A stretch of DNA of 64,000 nucleotides from Persicaria tinctoria (lineage: Eukaryota; Streptophyta; Magnoliopsida; Caryophyllales; Polygonaceae). Both the position numbers and the translations under genes were made by a program. Below the pieces are notes generated by a model. That model searched no databases, was not told the origin of the DNA, and saw only the letters and a program-made list of their open reading frames with translations. The DNA is taken from the NCBI GenBank assembly GCA_037127255.1, contig JBANSL010000004.1, positions 32,060,467-32,124,466 of the forward strand. The letters run 5' to 3'. Positions 35,568 to 49,600 of this stretch are shown piece by piece. Position 1 is the first letter of the stretch; every line of letters starts with the position of its first letter.

Positions 35568-35910
35568 CTAGTATAGTGCTCGTGTCAGTGGCGGATCCTG
35601 AAGTGTTTAGTTGAGGGGACTTTAATTTTATTATGTTATGAAGTTTAACAAATGATGATTGATGAGTATGATAGAAGTGTATTAATTTGGTAAATGATGT
35701 GAAAAATAATTTATATCGCTTCAGTTTTGAAATTATTTATAACTTTTTACTCAGTTATCGGATTTGAGCTTATAATATATCAAATTGAAGCTATCGACGA
35801 GAGGAATATGTATCCTAAATTTCATTTTTCATTGGGGGGTGACTGCCACCCCCGGTCCTTTAAAGGATCCGCCTCTGCCTCGCGCCATGGCGCGTGCGCG
35901 AGGAAAACAA
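35568..35910 (-). mobile_element. Helitron 3' end with a MITE inserted in its hairpin
   Basis: Reading the minus strand and skipping 35586-35877, the sequence is a GC-rich dyad (CTCGCGCACGCGCCATGGCG) followed by ACTATACTAG then T. Helitrons end with a hairpin about 10 bases before CTRR, with T after it. The inner 5' end of this Helitron was not located. Confidence 0.5.
35586..35877. mobile_element. 292 bp MITE (hAT- or Mutator-like)
   Basis: Terminal inverted repeats CAGTGGCGGATCCT (left) and the inverse of AGGATCCGCCTCTG (right). Flanking octamers GCTCGTGT and CCTCGCGC are similar but not identical, a weak 8 bp target duplication. The element splits the Helitron dyad at 35568-35910. Confidence 0.6.
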
Positions 35911-36343
35911 TTTAAAATATCTATTATAAGGATTAACAAAAAATAATGAAAAAAAAATGCAAATAGTGAATTATATTAACAAAATAAATATATTAATGAA
36001 TGAAATCGCTGGGTTAGACTTCGTCCATAGGATCCCTGGAAAAAAAATAGTTTAGTTAATTATATGAGTGTGGATTTTGGGTCGATCATCGAATGAGTTT
36101 GAATTGATTACGTTTTGGCATCCGATTTAATTAGATTTTTGTTGATGTTCGAATGAGTTTGGATTATTTCCTTCGGATTGCTCGGGGATTTCGGAACCTT
36201 ACCAGGCGAGTCTATATGGGCAACAATTAGGAATGGAAGGTAGGAGAGGGGGAAAACAAAAGAGTAGAAAATAAGGGATTAATTGAATTAACTAAAATCA
36301 AGGAGAAGATTACATCAGCAAAGTCTTCTGATTTGAGGTAATA
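35878..36343. other. Spacer without recognised feature
   Basis: AT-rich, with no gene and no clear element border. Confidence 0.4.
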
Positions 36344-36814
36344 CTAGTAGAGTTCCCGCGTCATGCCGCGATTTTTAAAAAATAAAAATTTAATAATAAA
36401 ATAAATTAATATTATACAATTAAATAGAATATTGGTTTTATATTTTGAATTAAACTTATAAGAACATATTCATAAGAAGAAGGTATAATTGACTCATTCA
36501 AGATGGACTCAATATATTGTGATAGTTTATGAAAATTTACAAATAGATACACGTTATATATTAATTTAATATCTATATAAAATCTTAATTTAGAAGAGTT
36601 TATACTGATGTGTCAACATTAGAGAGATTTTAGGGGTTTTGACCAATTTATAATTCTCTTTTTTCTCTTTAATCATTTTTTTTAATTCTCTTTTTTTCTT
36701 CTTTTTCTTTTAATTTTTTTTTTCTTTAATCTTACTAACTATTGGGCTTAATTCAAAAGATTGAATTCAATCTAATATAACTATTGGGCTTAACTCAAAT
36801 TCATTTACTAACTA

Positions 36815-37211
36815 TCTATATCTATATACTATATTAATTTATGTCAAATGCCCTCTCCATGTTCAAAGTTATTTATAAAAATATTATTTACATAATATCA
36901 TTTTATTATGGTAACTATATTTTCTAATATTATTTTTTGAAAAATATTCTAATATTAATTACCCAATATTATTTGATGTTACATTTTTTAACCAATAGGT
37001 GGGAATAATTCAAAACTTTGATCTTTCACTATTTATTATTTATTTTTCTCTTTATCTCTTTAACCCAAGTGTATTTTTTCTATTATTTTTAACACATTTA
37101 CTAATCAATGAATTTAATTAAAAATATTGAATTAAATCTAATGTTTATGATTTATCTATATCTAAATATTATTTATAAAAAAATCGTGCCATGGCGCGGA
37201 GATCGTACTAG
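36815..37211 (+). mobile_element. Nested 397 bp Helitron
   Basis: Starts TCTATATCTATATACTATAT after an A, ends with the dyad CGTGCCATGGCGCG (37185-37198), then 13 bases ending CTAG before a T. It lacks coding sequence. Confidence 0.6.
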
Positions 37212-37220
37212 TTTTGAATT

Positions 37221-37771
37221 AAACCCAATGATTATTTTAAAAATGAAAATTAATTGCAAAAAGAAAAGAAAAAGTGATTAGTTGAAAAATGAGAGAATTA
37301 AGGTGGATGGGACACATAAGCGAAAAATCTTCTATTTTAAGAGTTTATGTAGATATAGATATAGATATAGATGATTATTTTAAAAATGAAAATTAATTGA
37401 AAAAAGAAAAGAAAAAGTGATTACTTGAAAAATGAGAGAATTTAGGTGGATGCGACACATAAGCGAAAATTCTTCTATTTTAAGAGTTTATATAGATATA
37501 GATATAGATATAGAATATAGAATATAGATATAGATGATTATTTTACAAATGAAAATTAATTGCAAAAAGAAAAGAAAAGTGATTAGTTGAAAATGAGAGA
37601 ATTAAGGTGGATGCGACACATAAGCGAAAACTCTTCTGTTTTAAGAGTTTATATATATAGATTGCAAAAAGAAAAGAAAAGTGATTAGTTGAAAATGAGA
37701 GAATTAAGGTGGATGCGACACATAAGCGAAAACTCTTCTGTTTTAAGAGTTTATATAGATATAGATATAGA
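37221..37771 (-). repeat. Four tandem copies of a Helitron 5' terminal segment
   Basis: Units of about 151, 164, 122 and 114 bases, each with GAGAGAATT(A/T)AGGTGGATG, ACACATAAGCGAAAA, TTTTAAGAGTTTAT and a TAGATA microsatellite end. Unit length shrinks mainly through the TAGATA tract and A-runs. Confidence 0.75.
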
Positions 37772-37906
37772 TTTCGATTTTTTTTCGAAATAGCCAAAAA
37801 ACGGAAACTTATTATGAGAATAGCCAAAACAGGGTGTTGTTACAAACAACGACTTTACCCAAAGTTTTTAAAAAAAAATTATAAAATAGGTAAGTCGTTG
37901 TAACAA

Positions 37907-37985
37907 CGACTTACTATTTTTTTTAAGTTATTTTAAATTGAAAAACAAATACAAACTAAAAAAACATATATGGGAGACTCTCCCT
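37907..37985 (+). repeat. Left inverted-repeat arm of the sequence hosting the 11.6 kb element
   Basis: TTATTTTAAATTGAAAAACA... to CATATATGGGAG matches the reverse complement of about 50500-50580. A palindrome AAGTCGTTGTAACAACGACTT lies just left of it. The two arms flank about 0.9 kb of older DNA into which the LTR element inserted, so the older unit resembles a foldback or MITE-like element. Confidence 0.6.
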
Positions 37986-38131
37986 TCTTCATTGAAAAAA
38001 CAAAAACCAGACCCGAGTGAGTGTTGAGACTGGAAAATCGTTTGGTGAGGATCCGGCCGGTGGACTCGGCGGGATTGATCGAAACGGAGGGAGGGAAGAT
38101 CGTAGAGATTGGAGACCGAGACGGAGGGAAG

Positions 38132-41100
38132 TGTAACGGCCCAGAATTATAACTTCCGGGTTACGTTTCAAGGGATAAAACCCTTTGTTCGAATCTTGCA
38201 ATCCAGGTACGGGTCGAGGTTTCAAACTCGTTTTTAAGATTAGTATAAGGAGGGATTTCAACCCTCAAAACCTCGGAGGGCCGTTGGGTACCCTTAACCT
38301 GTCCTGAGACTATGTCGCGGAATCCATTTCAAACGAAAAGTAAAGCGGAAGCAAGGTAAATATACAAGTGTCACGGCAAAGCCGGTCAAAACCAAATTGT
38401 AAGCATAGGGTTACCATTTATACCAAGTTAGAGGATTAGCCATGTTCTTCAATTCTCCAAAAGGAAACCCCGTCATATAGACATCGAGCACTCAAATCTG
38501 CAGAAAATACCTTTAATAGAAGAACGGGGAAAGGAGTCAGATCGAGCCACTCATGCGGGACCGGCAGTCCTCGCTGAGGCCACATAGTATGTGCTATACC
38601 TAATAAAGATGATCTAATGCAGTACGAAAGTCAAACACACTAGCATGCTCCTAGTTCGTAATAATGTGCAGAAATAATGTAAAGGGCCCAAAACAATGCC
38701 AAGTGGCATATCCCTCTCCTACCTCCACCCCTTCCGATAGGTGGAGACTGGCCAGCTCATGAATGCATTCATTCATAATCGGGGGGCACGCATGCCTAAC
38801 CCGCTCCACAATAAAGCCCGCAGGCATAATATAAGGAAGTCATGACTCGATTGACTCAGGGTACCCGATGAGGCTGGGCTACCCTATCACCCTAGCAAAG
38901 ACTGTAGGACTATCACAGATAACGGCCGTTCTGTTTCAAACGCATAAAGTAAACAGATGCTCAATCAATTAGTGCAACCTAAACATGATACTACATGGCA
39001 TTGTTTTATGCATATGCAACACCTAACATAAAATGCAACAACAGGCATGAATGTCCAACCTGAGTAAGCCCCCTAGGGAACATACCTGAAGATGCAGAAC
39101 AGCAGGATAATACAAGCAAGGTCCCAATGCAAGTCCAAAAGCAATACACACCTATCATCAAGTCAATTCCATAAGCTACCAGACCGGTATTCATACATAC
39201 GAAACCCAAGTTCCCAACATACTCAAAACCAACCGATAGTGAAACCGTTTTCCAAAACCTTTCCGATATGATCAACATCAACCAAAATCATTATTCAAAT
39301 CAACCCCATTGATAAAATCATACCAACCATAGTTTCCAAACTTTCTTCTCAAAACCAACATCATCACACCAAGACAAGAATCCCGACATTAAACATCTAA
39401 ACCTTAAAACCGATACCTCAAAATCATATTATAGAATTAATTCCGGCGTTTTGGTTTTCTAATACGAATCCTTAAATGATATTTTCGAAAACTTGAAACG
39501 CTCTTATATAATTTTACCAAGCAACATTTTAACTAAAAATGCAATTACTAAAGTTAAATCTTCTTTACAAGTAAAGCCAATATATCAATTCAAAATCCCC
39601 AAAATCACATTTTATCATCATATAATCATCCTTTTCCAATTAATAATATTTCTAAAACAACTTAAAATAAATACAATAATTTCAGAATATATATTTTCCA
39701 TGAAATCAGGATCAACATGATAATAATTCAATTAAGTAAATACCAACATATTTTATAAATCTATGTATAACATGAAATAAGTCAACACTAACAAATTTAA
39801 CAATTTAAACAGGCCCAATAGTTATAACCCGGATCCAAACCACCCAAAGAAAGAGCCCAACCCGGATTCTCCATCTCCCTCACAAAATTTACCCAGAACC
39901 CGACCCGGATCCAAGCCCTCATTAGGCCCAACACTGATTGAAAAGGGCTCGTCTCTCTCGACTGCTACCAGAGCTCCGTCTCCGCCGAAGAGAACAAAAC
40001 GAAGGAAGGGGAAAAGGAAAAAGGGGTTCCCAATCAGCTCTCGTCCAATCCACACACAGGTCCCTCCCCGACATCAAGCGCACGAAGCACACAGAAAGAG
40101 AAGACACCGAAAGGAGGGGAAGAGAAGGTGGTTACCGCGACTTGAAGATCTCGCCGGAAAATGTCCGATGGGATCGATTGAGCTTCGCCAGGGGGTGGAT
40201 CGACTTCGGCACAGCCTAGGACGAAGGAAGGAGTAAGTAAAGGTGCATTTTGAGTTTCGAATCGGGAAAAACAAGACGGAAACCAGACCGACCGTTTGTG
40301 CTCGGAACAGGGGGGAAGAGGCTCGCGCGGCACCGACGGCTCCGGGAGGGCTTCGACGACGAGGGAGAAAGCTTCGGGGAGCGCTCCTGGAACTGCTGGT
40401 TGCTGCTGCTTTGAAGAAAAAGGACGACAGAGGTGGGATATGGGAGTTCTGGTTGCTGTTAACAACGACAAGACAGAGAGAACAGGCGCGTTCTGGGCTC
40501 CATTGGTGGCTGGCGGTGGCGCTCCGGGGACGCCGTTGGCTCCCGAGGTTGCTCGCGGCTCGATCTCGGTCGGAGGAGGAAGGCGGAACTCGAGGGTGTT
40601 GCTGCTGGGTTTCGCAATCGGTGATGGCCGGAAGAACAATGAGGCAAAGGGGGTTCTTTTGGTTTGTTTTGGCAAGAGAAGGGGAGAATAAGCCTTGGTG
40701 GGTTTGCTGGATCCAAATAGGGAAGAGGAAATTGTGAGGGGGACCAATTTTGGATAAGTATTGCTGCTGAGGAGTTGTAGTCTTGTGGGATAGGTGGTTT
40801 TCTTTCATCAGATGAAGAAGAAGACAAGGAGAGCGCACTGCTGGCTGGCAACGCGAGAGAGAGAAGGGAGGAAAATAAAAGAAAAGAAGGAATTTATTTG
40901 GTCCCAAATCCCAATCCATAAAACGCAAAAGAACATACCCGACATTTAAATTTGAAATCTGTTAATCCCGACTCAAAAGATATAAAGGTTAAAACTTCAA
41001 ATTGAAATCGAATTCTCGAACTGAATCAAATAATAAAATTATATTATACTTTCAAATTTTAGCAAGCGAAAGCGATAATAAATCTGAATGAAAGTCCATT

Positions 41101-41211
41101 TACAATAATTATATGCCAGAATTCATTTTAAGAGATTTTAGTTAACCCGATTTAAATTCATATTTAATTTCTTTTTCCGAGAATTAGGATTTAAAAATCC
41201 GGGCCTTTACA
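38132..41211 (-). repeat. 3' LTR of the 11.6 kb element (3080 bp)
   Basis: AT-rich except for a GC-rich island at about 39930-40870. A minus-strand frame of up to 284 codons crosses that island, but the corresponding frames in the other LTR are differently interrupted and reading frames overlap freely, so I do not call a gene. Confidence 0.9.
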
Positions 41212-41226
41212 TCATCCCCCTCTAAA
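41212..41226 (-). other. Polypurine tract of the 11.6 kb element
   Basis: Minus strand TTTAGAGGGGGATGA directly before the 3' LTR start TGTAAAGG. It primes plus-strand DNA synthesis and confirms orientation. Confidence 0.75.
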
Positions 41227-44200
41227 AATAAGTCTCGTCCTCGAGACTAAAATCACTCTAAAACATGGGGATGTAGTTTCAAACTGGTGAGTCCAAGGAT
41301 CATGCCATTGGTCCTGTAAGCATCTCATAGGGGCCCGTATGAGACCCTCACAGCACCCTTGACGTGGTCATAACATTCTCAATTGGTCGTAGCAAGTATG
41401 TGATATGGGCCCCTATCACACCCTTACCCCGACCTTTCGGTCACATTATAACTCAAAAAGCGATCATAGCGTCCTTACTAGGTCTTAGCAAGCATTCTAT
41501 ACGCGCCCCTATAAAATGCTTGTATCCACTTCGTGAGGCGTTATAATATAAGCCCGGGTGTGAAAATTCTCAAAAAGGGATTCCGTAATTGGAAAAGATT
41601 GGCCTCAAAATCGTTGAAATTCTCGGTAACATTTATTCTTTAAAATTTCACGTAAGACTTTTTCAAACCGCTCAAAATCTTCAAATAAGACGTTTAACTA
41701 AGCGACTTTACACCAAAACAAGTAAAACCCTTTCGATCAAAATTTCGTCAAAATCCTCCAAAACCAAATCAGTTTCCCGCATATCAATCAATCAAATTCA
41801 GAAATCAGGAGGTGGAATCATCCACCTCTAAGGGCTAATCCCATATTCTCTTCCTAGTTTCCAAAGTCATTCAATTATCATTCTCAACTCAATATGCACA
41901 TAAGTAAATCAACTCATCAACTCATAACATCATCAGCCACCCCTCATATGGCGATCTCAACATCAACCATAGTCACAAACCATCACACAACCGTTTAACA
42001 TAGACATAAACGTGCCAACAAGTCTTAAGTACCAAAGAAACAACAAGCCTCGACATACTAAGAATCATAAGGTAAATCTATATCATACCGAAGGCATCAC
42101 AAGTGAACAATCAAATGTTCATTATTTATCACGTTAGTACACATGTTCAAAAATCAACGGGTTAGGTGTTATGGGGTTAGTACGTCAGTACACATCAAAT
42201 CCCACAATCACCTATCGATATTGCAACACAAGTAGGACATATTCATCACGTTAACATATCAACACAATAAGGGCATGCTATTAAGATTCAGGAAAAAAAA
42301 AAAGATCAAGTAGTACATAAATCATCAAAATGTCAATATGCCCCAAAAGACACCACCTTAACTCATCACAACACCATATAACGATCATTCAGCCATCAGA
42401 CACCATTATTCCATATATAAACCAATCACATTCATGCCCCAAGTCATATTCATCATTTACATTTTCATAATCATGCTTACCGACCATATAATATAATATC
42501 ATGCTTACTACTTCATAATAAGACATCATGCATTCACATAATAACACATTATAATCTCATATGCTATCATATCACAACACATCCTATCACGCTTCTAAAA
42601 CAACATAACAGGATAGCAAACATCAATATAGCATGATAACACTAGTCACTACCAATTAGGTTTTTAATATTGCATATCAACATGTAATTCCATATCAAGT
42701 TCATCATGGTCGTTATCTAACATCATGCCAGCAGATATAACAGATCATAAAATCATGAAAATTCTCACATCATACCAGTCAAAATAAAACAAAATCCCCA
42801 CTCGCCCATCTCCGCTCTCAAGTCAAGACTAATCCTCTTCTAGACTCGCCAACGCCAACATGGACAAAAATTCCCCAAAGAAATCCCAATTCATCTCGAT
42901 GCTCGAATCTTACCCCTCCTTCTACCGATCACTACCACACCATCCACCTCTAAGAACTCACTCCTATGTCTAACCTCACGCCCGAGTACCTGCTCACACT
43001 ATGTCCTCAACATCCACAAAGGCCATTTCTTACACTTCTCACACTTCCCAAGGTTTCACAAGCATCTTGCCCGGCTAATCACACATCTCCTCTAGAAATT
43101 CCTCTATCACCACTTAGCCAGCCTATTCCTAAACATACCCCCACCTAGGATTCACCTAGAAGTTCATCGGGACCACCAAGGATTTCCTCCTATAGATCCC
43201 AACTCAACCGGTCTTACCTAACCCAACATCCCTCTCTTCATGACTTATCTCGTAATACCATCGATCATCCTAACCGCCTAGAAGTCTTTTACCACTCATC
43301 AACCACTCCACAAGATAACCCTCACCCACAAGTTCAAAGGAGAAGCAATCATGGACATTATTACACATAAGGACCACATCATATCAACTAGCATTTATAT
43401 CAATAGCATCATTAGTTCAGCATTAACATTGCAACTGTGTCGATAAATCTCAATTTACCGTTATGCTCAATCATTATTACAAATCATCATATATGCACAT
43501 AATCAAGTCAAGCTAGCAAGTTTCATTATAACCTTATCTAATAGACAGTTCAGGTTTCTCAGCATTTGCAGTTCACATTTTATAGGTAACGAATTTAGAT
43601 CATGCTTAGCAACTCAAGCATCAACGCATCAAGACATCATGTACATTAGAACTGTAAGGCACCGAATCATATCATCGTAAACATCAGACAATTAGACAAC
43701 AATTATTACCAAGTCAGCACATGAACACATACATGTCACCATCAGAGCAGTGCAACATAGTCATCAACATATTAAAAAAGGTTAGCAATTCAAGCGGAGG
43801 ACACTCCCGCCTGCAAGTCATATCGTACTCGATAGCCGCAATCCTCAAAACATACTTGTCCCACCAACACCGTCGATCATGAGGCTTGTGGGTTATGGGC
43901 CCACGCTTCCGCCACACAGCTCTATCGTTACGCAACTTCCTTTCTCTTTCACGCAGCCGCTCACCAAATATCGCAGAGGAGTCTAAGTTAGCAGAGATAG
44001 GGGAGTGACGGGAGAAGACAACCCAAATTCCTTTAGGGGACAAACACGGACCACACTAAAGACGACAATACTAGAGACAAGACTCTAACCCGAGAATAGC
44101 AACAACGCCCTTATGGAGGTCTATTAGGTTGCAATGGTGACAAGTAGACACAATTTCATCATAAGGGCATATCAATCATTTTAATCCGCACTAACATGTA

Positions 44201-46643
44201 CCTATCTCGAGGAGCACGACATACGTATTCATTTCAAAAAGACATATTCATGTGCTACACGGATGCATGCGAGACAAGATAGTTGTCTATCATCCCATGA
44301 AAGCAGATAGGCCTAGCAACTTAAGCAAGATATGCAGGATTAAATAGGCATCACAATTATCACATATATGAACAATGCACGAGCGTAGTGTATGGCATGA
44401 TAAAAGGACATGTAAGGGCAACATAGTAACTCTCTTATCTGACACAATGATCGTATAATAGGTCAAGCATGGCACGTAATCATATGACGAGATACATTTA
44501 GAAAGCATGGGTCCTACATGGTACTAGTGATACATGATGTGATACAAGCATAGTCAAGAGTCATCAAGAGGAGTTCAGCATAATATTTACGAAACATGAG
44601 ACATCGTCAAAAGTAACAAGAAATACACCGTGGGCGACACATTATAATCATACTAAGAACGAACCATCATAGAGCACATTCACGATACAATAATCATCAC
44701 ATCATATAACAAGTACAACACGTGATCATTTGGCGAATCATATTGGGAATCATAAGTCCTACATGACACTACTGGCACATATCGAACATGCACACAATCA
44801 AGATAACTCGACTACATTCATTCTAACATTCAGGTGTCATGCGTATGCAGAATCACGGTATAGCGTGGTGTGTGATCATGCGAGGTGTCAAGTCATACAT
44901 CTATGCAAGCACGAGAGAATATCATAGGGTAATAGGGAAATACCACCGAGCGATAACATATAAGCATGCTAGGATTTACCATCACAAAAGGCAAGTCGAT
45001 CATCGAATTCAGTATCAGTCTAATCAGGATGAGTAAAACACTTTAAGAAGAGGGAAGAATCACACTATCAAGGACCTAGCCTGGGAGAGAATTAGCAATA
45101 TCGTAGGCAAGATATAAGCTCACACCAGTCACAACCAAGGGTCCTACACGACACTAATAGCTCAACATAACGTGCTATACATATAAACATTTAATTGATA
45201 ATTACAACGGTACGCAAGAAATCAATCACTCATATTCCGACGATATAGAAGCATGAGGGCAAATGCAACGGTGTATAATACGAACCTAGTAATGGGACAA
45301 TATAGCTAGAATACGGGGACATGAGCTCAAATCAACACATAACATGATAAAGCATGCATTTATCAAGACTCAATTATACCACATACTCTCCATCCAAAGC
45401 ACGTAATCATACAACAATATTAACTTGCAAGATCATCAATAATGATCGATTTAACGAATACAAAATAGATGAGCATGCTACATATTCTCGTCGCAAATGA
45501 GTGATAAGCATTGACACATCATCATCCATCATGCTAAGGCGATCATGTACAAGCATTCATACAGGGAGGGTTTGATCACACTACCATAAACCTAATCCAG
45601 GAGAAAATAACGATCATGCAAGTTCGTATCATATGTTTCATGCTTCCTATCAACCATACGATCAATAAGCCAAGTAAACATGCTATAACAACAAATAGTC
45701 ATGATATAATGAAGGACACAACACGACACTTGAGGAGGGTAACTAACCACAACATGAGCTTAAACCATACAACCATGACAGAAGGCAAGGCATAACATGA
45801 GGAGCTTCTTACTAATGATCATTGGCAAGGTACATGCGGGAGATTATAAAATCATATCATGCAATCAAAGAGAGTCACCATTACAACCGGACAGAGATCC
45901 CTATGGGCATCCACTGACTTTTCCCAACCGACTCATCACTCCTCTTTCCTGTGTGACTCTGGTACAACTTCTTGTGGCAAGAAAACACTGGTTGATCGTC
46001 ATAAAAATCAAGAAAGACAGCCTCAGTAACACCTTACTCTAGACTCAAAATGACATCAAGAACTATCTTCCAATACTCACTCAAACTACCTTCACATCCA
46101 CACATGTTTCCGACACAATGTGTTTACCGACCCAATTTCCCCGTGGAAGACACTGACATCTGGGAGGAAGACTCGATAGAACATAGTTGAAGGGGTTGTT
46201 TCACACAAGCTGGACTTGACCATATAGAAATAAAGGTACTCCCGCTATCCCGTTTGCACAGGTAAGTCAATACACATTTCATAGTTAGGGCATCCAAATC
46301 AAATCTCTAGCATAGCAAGCACTGAGCACATAATCAATTAATAACACTCAATAGTTAAGGCATCCAAATCAGATCTCAACCCATCTGTAAAGAATAAGCT
46401 GATATTGTGCATACCGTTCCCAACTACACCCAGTAGGGGTGGTCTAGCGCCTTTACTACCCACTCGTGTCCCTGTTTGGTCGGTTTTCCTCTTTTATTAC
46501 AAGCCGAGTTCATTACTTAGTCCAATTTCAGTTAGGCATCTTAAGTTCATTTTGCCCTTTTTAAAACACTTTCAAATCATTTGAAATCCATGGGTGGTTT
46601 TCCAAAACATACACTCGACCCTTGTGTACCCGAATTGCACAAC
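41227..46643 (-). other. Non-coding interior of the 11.6 kb element
   Basis: AT-rich, with abundant CAT/ATC/ACA words. The longest frames are about 100 codons or less and show no domain. Nothing resembling Gag or Pol. In LARD elements such interiors are thought to serve as structured RNA. Confidence 0.75.
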
Positions 46644-46644
46644 C

Positions 46645-46659
46645 TCATCTCTGATACCA
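46645..46659 (-). other. Primer binding site, initiator Met-tRNA type
   Basis: Minus strand TGGTATCAGAGATGA four bases after the 5' LTR end. The first 11 bases match the complement of the 3' end of plant initiator tRNA-Met (TGGTATCAGAGC). Confidence 0.85.
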
Positions 46660-46663
46660 TCTT

Positions 46664-49600
46664 TGTAACGGCCCAGAATTATAACTTCCGGGTTACGTTT
46701 CAAGGGGTAAAACCCCTTGTTCGGATCTTGCAATCCAGGTACGGGTCGAAGTTTCAAACTCGTTTTTAAGATTAGTATAAGGAGGGATTTCAACCCTCCA
46801 AACCTCGGAGGGCCGTTGGGTACCCTTAACCTGTCCTGAGACTATGTCGCGGAATCCATTTCAAACGAAAAGTAAAGCGGAAGCAAGGTAAATATACAAG
46901 TGTCACGGCAAAGCCGGTCAAAACCAAATTGTAAGCATAGGGTTACCATTTATACCAAGTTAGAGGATTAGCCATGTTCTTCAATTCGCCAAAAGGAAAC
47001 TCCGTCATATAGACATCGAGCACTCAAATCTGCAGAAAATACCTTTAATAGAAGAACGGGGAAAGGAGTCAGATCGAGCCACTCATGCGGGACCGGTAGT
47101 CCTCGCTGAGGCCACATAGTATGTGCTATACCTAATAAAGATGCTCTAATGCAGTACGAAAGTCAAACACACTAGCATGCTCCTAGTTCGTAATAATGTG
47201 CAGAAATACTGTAAAGGGCCCAAGACAATGCCAAGTGACATATCCCTCTCCTACCTCCACCCCTTCCGATAGGTGGAGACTGGCCAGCTCGTGAATGCAT
47301 TCATTCATAATCGGGGGGCACGCATGCCTAACCCGCTCCACAATAAAGCCCGCAGGCATAATATAAGGAAGTCATGACTCGATTGACTCAGGGAACCCGA
47401 TGAGGCTGGGCTACCCTATGACCCTAGCAAAGACTCTAGGACTATCACAGATAACGGCCGTTCTGTTTCAAACGCATAAAGTAAACAGATGCTCAATCAA
47501 TTAGTGCAACCTAAACATGATACTACATGGCATGCTTTTATGCATATGCAACACCTAACATAAAATGCAACAACAGGCATGAATGTCCAACCTGAGTAAG
47601 CCCCCTAGGGAACATACCTGAAGATGCAGAACAGCAGGATAATACAAGCAAGGTCTCAATGCAAGTCCAAAAGCAATACACACCTATCATCAAGTCAATT
47701 CCATAAGCTACCAGACCGGTATTCATACATACGAAACCCAAGTTCCCAACATACTCAAAACCAACCGATAGTGAAACCGTTTTCCAAAACCTTTCCGATA
47801 TGATCAACATCAACGAAAATCATTATTCAAATCAACCCCATTGATAAAATCATACCAACCATAGTTTCCAAACTTTCTTCTCAAAACCAACATCATCACA
47901 CCAAGACAAGAATTCCGACATTAAACATCTAAACCTTAAAACCGATACCTCAAAATCATATTATAGAATTAATTCCGGCGTTTTGGTTTTCTAATACGAA
48001 TCCTTAAATGATATTTTCGAAAACTTGAAACGCTCTTATATAATTTTACCAAGCAACATTTTAACTGAAAATGCAATTACTAAAGTTAAATCTTCTTTAC
48101 AAGTAAAGCCAATATATCAATTCAAAATCCCCAAAATCACATTTTATCATCATATAATCATCCTTTTCCAATTAATAATATTTCTAAAACAACTTAAAAT
48201 AAATACAATAATTTCAGAATATATATTTTCCATGAAATCAGGATCAACATGATAATAATTCAATTAAGTAAATACCAACATATTTTATAAATCTATGTAT
48301 AACATGAAATAAGTCAACACTAACAAATTTAACAATTTAAACAGGCTCAATAGTTATAACCCGGATCCAAACCACCCAAAGAAAGAGCCCAACCCGGATT
48401 CTCCATCTCCCTCACAAAATTTACCCAGAACCCGACCCGGATCCAAGCCCTCATTAGGCCCAACACTGATTGAAAAGGGCTCGTCTCTCTCGACTGCTAC
48501 CAGAGCTCCTTCTCCACCGAAGAGAACAAAACGAAGGAAGGGGAAAAGGAAAAAGGGGTTCCCAGGCAGCTCTCGTCCAATCCACACACAGGTCCCTCCC
48601 CGACATCAAGCACACGAAGCACACAGAAAGAGAAGACACCGTAAGGAGGGGAAGAGAAGGTGGTTACCGCGACTTGAAGATCTCGCCGGAAAATGTCCGA
48701 TGGGATCGATTGAGCTTCGCCAGGGGGTGGATCGACTCCGGCACAGCCTAGGACGAAGGAAGGAGTAAGTAAAGGTGCATTTTGAGTTTCGAATCGGGAA
48801 AAACAAGACGGAAACCAAACCGACCGTTTGTGCTCGGAACGGGGAGAAGAGGCTCGCGCAGCGCCGACGGCTCCGGGAGGGCTTCGACGACGAGGGAGAA
48901 AGCTTCGGGGAGCGCTCCTGGAGCTGCTGGTTGCTGTTGCTTTGAAGAAAAAGGACGACAGAGGTGGGACATGGGAGTTCTGGTTGCTGTTAACAACGAC
49001 AAGACGGAGAGAACAGGGGCGTTCTGGGCTCCATTGGTGGCTGGCGGTGGCGCTCCGGGGACGCCGTTGGCTCCCGAGGTTGCTCTCGGCTCGATCTCGG
49101 TCGGAGGAGGAAGGCGGAACTCGAGGGTGTTGCTGCTGGGTTTCGCAATCGGTGATGGCCGGAAGAACAATGAGGCAAAGGGGGTTCTTTTGGTTTGTTT
49201 TGGCAAGAGAAGGGGAGAATAAGCCTTGGTGGGTTTGCTGGATCCAAATAGGGAAGAGGAAATTGTGAGGGGGACCAATTTTGGATAAGTATTGCTGTTG
49301 AGGAGTTGTAGTCTTGTGGGATAGGTGGTTTTCTTTCATCAGATGAAGAAGAAGACAAGGAGAGCGCACGGCTGGCTGGCAACGCTAGAGAGAGAAGGGA
49401 GGAAAATAAAAGAAAAGAAGGAATTTATTTTGTCCCAAATCCCAATCCATAAAATGCAAAAGAACATACCCGACATTTAAATTTGAAATCTGTTAATCCC
49501 GACTCAAAAGATATAAAGGTTAAAACTTCAAAATGAAATCGAATTCTCGAACTGAATCAAATAATAAAATTATATTATACTTTCAAATTTTAGCAAGCAA

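Larger units (their letters stand above)
36344..37771 (-). mobile_element. Non-autonomous Helitron with repeated 5' end
   Basis: The minus strand begins TCTATATCTATATCTATATA at 37771 (preceded by A) and ends with a GC-rich dyad, then CTCTACTAG at 36344 (followed by T). This agrees with Helitron 5' TC, hairpin, 3' CTRR and insertion between A and T. A second, plus-strand Helitron (36815-37211) is nested inside. The 5' part is present in four tandem copies (37221-37771). No Rep/helicase gene. Confidence 0.6.

Noticed and set aside
37261..37768. CRISPR-like regular repeats
   Set aside because: Eukaryotic tandem copies of a Helitron end with no spacer/repeat alternation.
40034..40928. 237- and 284-codon minus frames in the LTR island
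   Set aside because: Differently broken in the second LTR (48497-49369), overlapping frames, proline/serine-rich; no domain.
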